Part shown: positions 4,567 through 5,272 of the stretch, piece by piece
Layout of the letters: each line of letters begins with the position of its first letter
How positions within the stretch are numbered: position 1 is the first letter of the stretch
Source: a bacterium
GTDB lineage: Bacteria > Patescibacteriota > Patescibacteriia > Patescibacteriales > JAKAJF01
Direction of reading: 5' to 3'
Length of the DNA: 5,272 bases
Assembly (NCBI GenBank): GCA_021813875.1
Contig: JAKAJF010000064.1
Span: 1-5,272, forward strand
Made by a program: the position numbers and the translations under genes
Notes under the pieces: model-generated
Told to the model about the DNA's origin: nothing
The model's database searches: none
The model's input: only the letters and a program-made list of their open reading frames with translations

Positions 4567-4589
4567 TCATTTTTTGCTCTTTATGTCAA
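4561..4589 (-). promoter_or_regulatory. Sigma-70/A-type promoter of the Wzz-like gene
   Basis: The minus strand carries a perfect TTGACA (4584-4589), a 17-bp spacer and TAAATT (4561-4566), preceded by TGA, which fits the extended -10 motif TGn. Initiation is expected near 4554, giving a leader of roughly 68 nt. It lies just downstream of the terminator of the regulator gene, so the Wzz-like gene starts its own transcript. Confidence 0.8.
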
Positions 4590-4618
4590 GAGGGGCGGAC
4601 CAAAAACCGCAAGGGCAC

Positions 4619-4647
4619 AAAAAAAGAGCCGAGAATCGGCCCTTTTT
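4619..4647. terminator. Strong bidirectional intrinsic terminator after the winged-helix gene
   Basis: AAAAAGAGCCGA (4621-4632) pairs with TCGGCCCTTTTT (4636-4647) as a 12-bp stem with one G-U-type pair and a 3-base loop. On the minus strand it ends in seven T and on the plus strand in five T. It begins 8 bases after the stop of the winged-helix gene and isolates that gene from the Wzz-like promoter. Confidence 0.9.
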
Positions 4648-4655
4648 CCCCTCCT

Positions 4656-5264
4656 TTAATCGATCTTTATTTCATCTATGACCACGATTTTCTTCCCTTC
4701 GAGGATGCCGTATAAGAAAACATCGGTGATAAAATGCCGATATTTGAATTCCTTGACGCTCATGACGGTGTAATTTATCTCCCGGCCCATATCCTTCTCC
4801 ATCTGTCTGATGACCCGGGTGATCTTATCCTTGCCTTCTCCGTCGAAATTTCCTACTATTAATAAGTCAACCAAGGAATCGGGGCTGTTCGTGAACAGCC
4901 CGGTCAAAGCCAGATATTTGGGTCTGACCACTTTTTTTATCTTCTCAGCCAGATCTTTTTCGTGGAGGATCTCCGACTTGATGACCAGCGCCCTGATCTC
5001 CTCGAACAAAGGGAAGGAAGTATTGGCGCGGAAATATTTTTTAACCGCTTTGGGGGGAGAGGCTTCCGACGGCTCCTCTCCCGGCAGATCCTCCGAGGCC
5101 AGGATGCCGAAGCTTTCAAGATTGTCCAGCTCTTTCTTCAACGAATCGCTTTTCAATTTGAAATGGCGCGTCAACTGGGCGAGGTTATATTTGTTTTCGG
5201 GATGCAAGAGGAATAATTTCAAGATTTTCACCCTCGCGTTCGAGCCGAATAATTTTCCAAGCAT
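4656..5264 (-). CDS. Winged-helix DNA-binding protein with degenerate nucleotidyltransferase-like C-terminal half (202 aa)
   Basis: Residues 1-58 form an ArsR-like winged helix (LFGSNARVKILKLFLLHPENKYNLAQLTRHFKL then a recognition helix near 38-52, SDSLKKELDNLESFGIL). A Pro/Glu-rich insert at 59-73 lies where the wing would be, then VKKYFRAN leads to a helix at about 84-111. Residues 114-200 resemble a nucleotidyltransferase fold (YLALTGLFTNSPDSLVDLLIVGNF, then alternating helices and strands). The Gly-Ser of the catalytic loop and the D-x-D pair are missing; only D133 remains, so catalysis is unlikely. I recall similar N-termini in Patescibacteria annotated as HTH or ArsR-type regulators. 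The upstream ribosome binding site is outside the window, so a start further right cannot be excluded, although MLGKLFGS looks like the family's usual N-terminus. It has its own terminator. Role inferred: transcriptional regulator, perhaps of the adjacent Wzz-like gene. Confidence 0.85.
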   Translation of the reverse strand: MLGKLFGSNARVKILKLFLLHPENKYNLAQLTRHFKLKSDSLKKELDNLESFGILASEDLPGEEPSEASPPKAVKKYFRANTSFPLFEEIRALVIKSEILHEKDLAEKIKKVVRPKYLALTGLFTNSPDSLVDLLIVGNFDGEGKDKITRVIRQMEKDMGREINYTVMSVKEFKYRHFITDVFLYGILEGKKIVVIDEIKID

Positions 5265-5272
5265 AGACAGAC

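Noticed and set aside
4648..4655. AGGAGGGG directly after the stop of the winged-helix gene, looking like a ribosome binding site
   Set aside because: No start codon follows at a usable distance and the terminator stem begins right after it.
1..5272. CRISPR array, tRNA, rRNA, insertion sequence or riboswitch
   Set aside because: No spaced repeat series with unique spacers, no cloverleaf, no transposase-like protein and no known aptamer core was seen on either strand.

Overview
All five protein-coding genes in this window lie on the minus strand, so the locus reads from right (5272) to left (1). Base composition is moderately GC-rich by eye, with AT-rich spikes in the gaps. The two rightmost genes have the look of families I associate with Patescibacteria (CPR, e.g. 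Parcubacteria-like lineages): a winged-helix protein beginning MLGKLFGS.ARVKILKLFLL, and a two-membrane-helix Wzz-like protein. The lineage call rests on recalled family resemblance only and is an inference.

Layout in transcription order. (1) 5264-4656: winged-helix protein with a degenerate nucleotidyltransferase-like C-terminal half, closed by a strong intrinsic terminator (4619-4647). (2) 4655-4487: a rich control region with a consensus-like promoter (TTGACA-17-TAAATT with TGn), a long palindrome over the -10 box and start site, an exact 11-bp tandem repeat, a GC hairpin and no Shine-Dalgarno sequence. (3) 4486-3662: Wzz/chain-length-determinant-like protein, probably for surface polysaccharide. 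(4) 3661-3436: AT-rich gap with two related inverted repeats built on GAC-AATTGTC. (5) 3435-2692: secreted OmpA-like peptidoglycan-binding domain followed by one membrane helix and a small cytosolic domain, ended by a strong terminator 4 nt after its stop. (6) 2632-1556: a large lipoprotein of unrecognised family, whose start is only about 25 nt after that terminator. (7) 1555-1321: gap with three CAATTG-centred palindromes at 24-25 bp spacing. (8) 1320-1: a membrane-anchored double-LysM protein with an uncharacterised second domain and a Pro-rich repeat tail, open at the left window edge.

Taken together this is a cell-envelope locus. Three consecutive genes encode proteins anchored to a membrane by three different devices (internal helix, lipid, N-terminal helix). 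Two of them carry recognisable peptidoglycan-binding folds. They sit downstream of a Wzz-like polysaccharide gene and a putative DNA-binding protein. No RNA gene, mobile element or CRISPR array was seen. The most interesting parts are the dense palindrome and repeat architecture in the three longer intergenic gaps, the terminator-gated OmpA-like/lipoprotein pair, and the novel domain combinations.
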